A stretch of 6,475 nucleotides of DNA, taken from contig JBAVQS010000390.1 of assembly GCA_049694275.1 (NCBI GenBank), positions 1 to 6,475 on the forward strand. Direction: 5' to 3'. Below, one piece after another: positions 4,455 to 6,475 of this stretch. The position numbers and the translations under genes were made by a program. The stretch's first letter is position 1. The number at the start of each line of letters is the position of its first letter. Source of the stretch: JBAVQS01 sp049694275. Lineage in GTDB: Bacteria > Chloroflexota > Anaerolineae > UBA4142 > SHND01. The notes below the pieces were generated by a model. That model made no database searches and had not been told where the DNA came from. It saw nothing but the letters and a program-made list of their open reading frames with translations.

Positions 4455-6475
4455 ATGGATAGAGTACGCGTACTCCGCTCGATCATCGTCGTTTTCCTGG
4501 TGATGTTGTGGCTCGGCCCCTGGGCCGGCTCACTTCACTCAGCCGCACGACTGGTTCGCCTGACGACAACCGGCGATATTGCCGCTTTTGAATGGGCGCC
4601 GCGCGGTGATGCCCTCGTGTTTACGCGCCCCGGGCGCGCCATTCCCCTTACCCCCACGCGCCAGCAGACGATCACTGACCTTTATCTGGTCGCGACGACT
4701 GGCGGCGGGGCTGTGCTGTTGGCTACGAATGCCAACCTGCCGGCGCTCTCTCTGGATGGGACGAGGATTGCATTTGTCGAGCTGGGAGGGGATGGCGCAT
4801 CCAGCTTGCATTTATATGATCTTGCGAGTCATCAGGACCGTACGTTGGAGGCGATTGACTGGGGCGCGCGCCCACAGTGGGATCGCGCCGGTCGGTTGCT
4901 CTATGCCCGGCAGGGGAGGGCACAGGCGCTCAATGTCGGTACGGCGGATCATCACATCCTCTCGGCCCAAACCTTGCCTGCGAACTGGGTTGCCTCTCCG
5001 GGAGGCGACCGGATTGCGTTGGTGTCATCTGATGGCTTGCACCTCATCGGCAATGGAAATGATATTCGAGCTTTTACCGCGCGAGGCGGGATGCGCGTAC
5101 AGGGAGAACTGCGCTGGTCCCATGATGGCACGCGTCTCGCGTTCCTGATTACACAAGATGGCGTTGATCCGGAGCTATGGATGGTGCAGGCGGATGGGAG
5201 CAATGCCAGGCGGCTGGCGGCGGGACGCACCGAATATTTTGCCGGGGTAGACTGGGCGCCGGATGATTCCAACCTGATTTTTACGCGGACGCCCACCGGC
5301 AGCTCAATCAGTAGCGCATCGGAAATCTGGCGGGTGCAGGCAAACGGCTCGCGCGCTGAGGCACTGACCCGCAATCATACCGAAGAGGTCGCCCCGCGCT
5401 ATTCTCCGGATGGACGGCAGATCGCGTTCTTGCGGGATGGGGATGTGTGGGTGATGACGGTGGATGGCGCGGCGTTGCCGCTCGCCGATCCAACACCGAA
5501 CTCGCCGCCCGTGCAGGAGATTCCCCCCGCCGGGCCCATTCCGCCCGCGCCACATGTTCCTGCCGCGCAGTTGACTCCGCCCGCCAGCATCCGCGTTTAC
5601 CACGATGCAAGCTTGAATAGCTGTCGCAACGAGCCCGATGGGCAGATTGATACCCTCGATTTCGAGACGTATGTGAAACGGGTCGTCCCGGCAGAGGTCT
5701 ATTCGACCTGGCAGCCTGAGGCGCTCAAGGTGCAAGCGGTCGCGGCGCGCAGCTATGCGTGGTACTGGGTTTTGCAGCACACCGCGCAGAGCTGGGATGT
5801 GATGGATTCGACCCGTTACCAGCAAATGTGCGACGCGCAGTATGCCTCTACGGATGCAGCCGTGGACGCGACGCGCGGGCAGCGTGGGGACTATGGCTGG
5901 AATGTGATTTTTGCGGCGTACAGCGCCAACAACGGCGACCCGACAGTCCAGCCTTCGTGGAACAATTCCTATCTCATCGCAGTCGACGATCCGGTCGATT
6001 TTGGGAATGCGGTATATGGGAATGGATATGGGATGAGCCAATGGGGGGCGCAGCGATGGGCCTCCGCACCCTATAATTGGAACTATCAGCAAATTCTGAT
6101 GCACTATTATACCGATATTACGGTCGAGTCGCCGGCAGGAAGCGTCCCGGATACCACCCCGCCGATTGGCGCGTTGATTGCGCCGTGGTCTAACTGGGGT
6201 CTGACCTCGAATCATGCCTTTATGCAGGCGAGCGCGAGCGATGATGCCTCGGGCGTCTCGCAGGTGAATCTGAACCTTCGATATACCGATGGGAGTGGGA
6301 TTCAGAACATAGTCCTTTATCCCGCTTATGACGGCAATTACTGGACGCAGGTGGCCGATGCGAGTTCGATTCCGGATCAGGCCGGGATTCAGATTACACC
6401 CAGCGTGATTGATGGGAGCGGCAACACGTTTACGGGAAACGGTTTGACGCTGACGCTCGACCGCGTGCCGCCGAG
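4455..6475 (+). CDS. Secreted TolB-like propeller / SpoIID-LytB fusion protein (3' end missing)
   Basis: At least 673 residues; the frame is open at the right edge. Residues 1-31 form a signal peptide or N-terminal anchor (MDRVRVLR, hydrophobic core, possible cleavage near HSAA). In-frame ATGs at 4425 and 4431 would only lengthen the n-region; 4455 is preferred for signal-peptide shape and promoter position. Residues about 40-345 hold seven TolB/PD40-type repeats (FEWAPRGDALVFTR at 45, LSLDGTRIAFVE at 98, PQWDRAGRLLYAR at 140, VASPGGDRIALVS at 179, LRWSHDGTRLAFL at 219, VDWAPDDSNLIFTR at 265, PRYSPDGRQIAFLRDGDVW at 314), enough for one seven-bladed propeller. A Pro-rich linker covers 346-376. 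Residues 377-558 are a SpoIID/LytB domain: VVPAEVYSTWQPEALKVQAV with the likely catalytic Glu at 414, ATRGQRG, and YGNGYGMSQWGA near 521. SpoIID is known to be a lytic transglycosylase acting on denuded peptidoglycan strands. The usual His of GHGxGMSQ is Asn 523 here. From about 566 an Ig-like domain begins. A non-sporulation cell-wall role is inference. Confidence 0.88.
   Translation, partial: MDRVRVLRSIIVVFLVMLWLGPWAGSLHSAARLVRLTTTGDIAAFEWAPRGDALVFTRPGRAIPLTPTRQQTITDLYLVATTGGGAVLLATNANLPALSLDGTRIAFVELGGDGASSLHLYDLASHQDRTLEAIDWGARPQWDRAGRLLYARQGRAQALNVGTADHHILSAQTLPANWVASPGGDRIALVSSDGLHLIGNGNDIRAFTARGGMRVQGELRWSHDGTRLAFLITQDGVDPELWMVQADGSNARRLAAGRTEYFAGVDWAPDDSNLIFTRTPTGSSISSASEIWRVQANGSRAEALTRNHTEEVAPRYSPDGRQIAFLRDGDVWVMTVDGAALPLADPTPNSPPVQEIPPAGPIPPAPHVPAAQLTPPASIRVYHDASLNSCRNEPDGQIDTLDFETYVKRVVPAEVYSTWQPEALKVQAVAARSYAWYWVLQHTAQSWDVMDSTRYQQMCDAQYASTDAAVDATRGQRGDYGWNVIFAAYSANNGDPTVQPSWNNSYLIAVDDPVDFGNAVYGNGYGMSQWGAQRWASAPYNWNYQQILMHYYTDITVESPAGSVPDTTPPIGALIAPWSNWGLTSNHAFMQASASDDASGVSQVNLNLRYTDGSGIQNIVLYPAYDGNYWTQVADASSIPDQAGIQITPSVIDGSGNTFTGNGLTLTLDRVPP

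Noticed and set aside
5304..6215. Antisense open frame of 303 codons
   Set aside because: It overlaps the SpoIID core, which is conserved in the sense frame. The antisense protein is Arg/Ile-rich without recognisable motifs.

Overview
The window looks like chromosomal DNA from a Chloroflexota-type bacterium. This is an inference from style, not from a marker gene. The genes are GC-rich and encode large secreted multidomain proteins. One carries a very long Pro-Thr-(Asn/Asp/Ser)-Thr stalk of the kind common in secreted Chloroflexota proteins, and the next fuses a TolB-like propeller to a SpoIID/LytB domain. No rRNA, tRNA, CRISPR array or complete mobile element is visible.

Layout. Positions 1-46 hold the first 15 codons of a leftward gene of unknown function, with a good Shine-Dalgarno site and a plausible sigma70-type promoter. 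Its start region lies inside a long imperfect inverted repeat (33-110). The AT-richer gap 111-318 holds no convincing gene. It contains an 8-bp perfect inverted repeat (251-258/275-282) and the Shine-Dalgarno site of the next gene. A single large gene (319-4335, GTG start) encodes a 1338-residue secreted protein: signal peptide, propeller-like N-terminal domain, carboxypeptidase-regulatory-like domain, two beta-sandwich-like regions, a stalk of about 185 residues, a DUF11 domain and a short C-terminal tail. It ends in a textbook intrinsic terminator (4344-4380).

A second rightward gene (4455 to the window end, incomplete) has its own apparent promoter whose predicted start site falls on or next to the ATG, so its mRNA may be leaderless. 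It encodes a signal peptide or anchor, seven TolB/PD40-type propeller repeats, a Pro-rich linker, a SpoIID/LytB domain (putative peptidoglycan-denuding lytic transglycosylase) and the start of an Ig-like domain.

Both large proteins should act outside the cytoplasm: the first as a surface or secreted adhesin-like or structural protein, the second as a cell-wall-associated enzyme or binding protein. The terminator and separate promoter suggest independent transcription units, so a shared function is not shown. The most interesting points are the propeller-SpoIID fusion with a substituted conserved His, the possible leaderless promoter, the recently homogenised stalk-coding DNA, and the structured divergent 5' region at the left edge.
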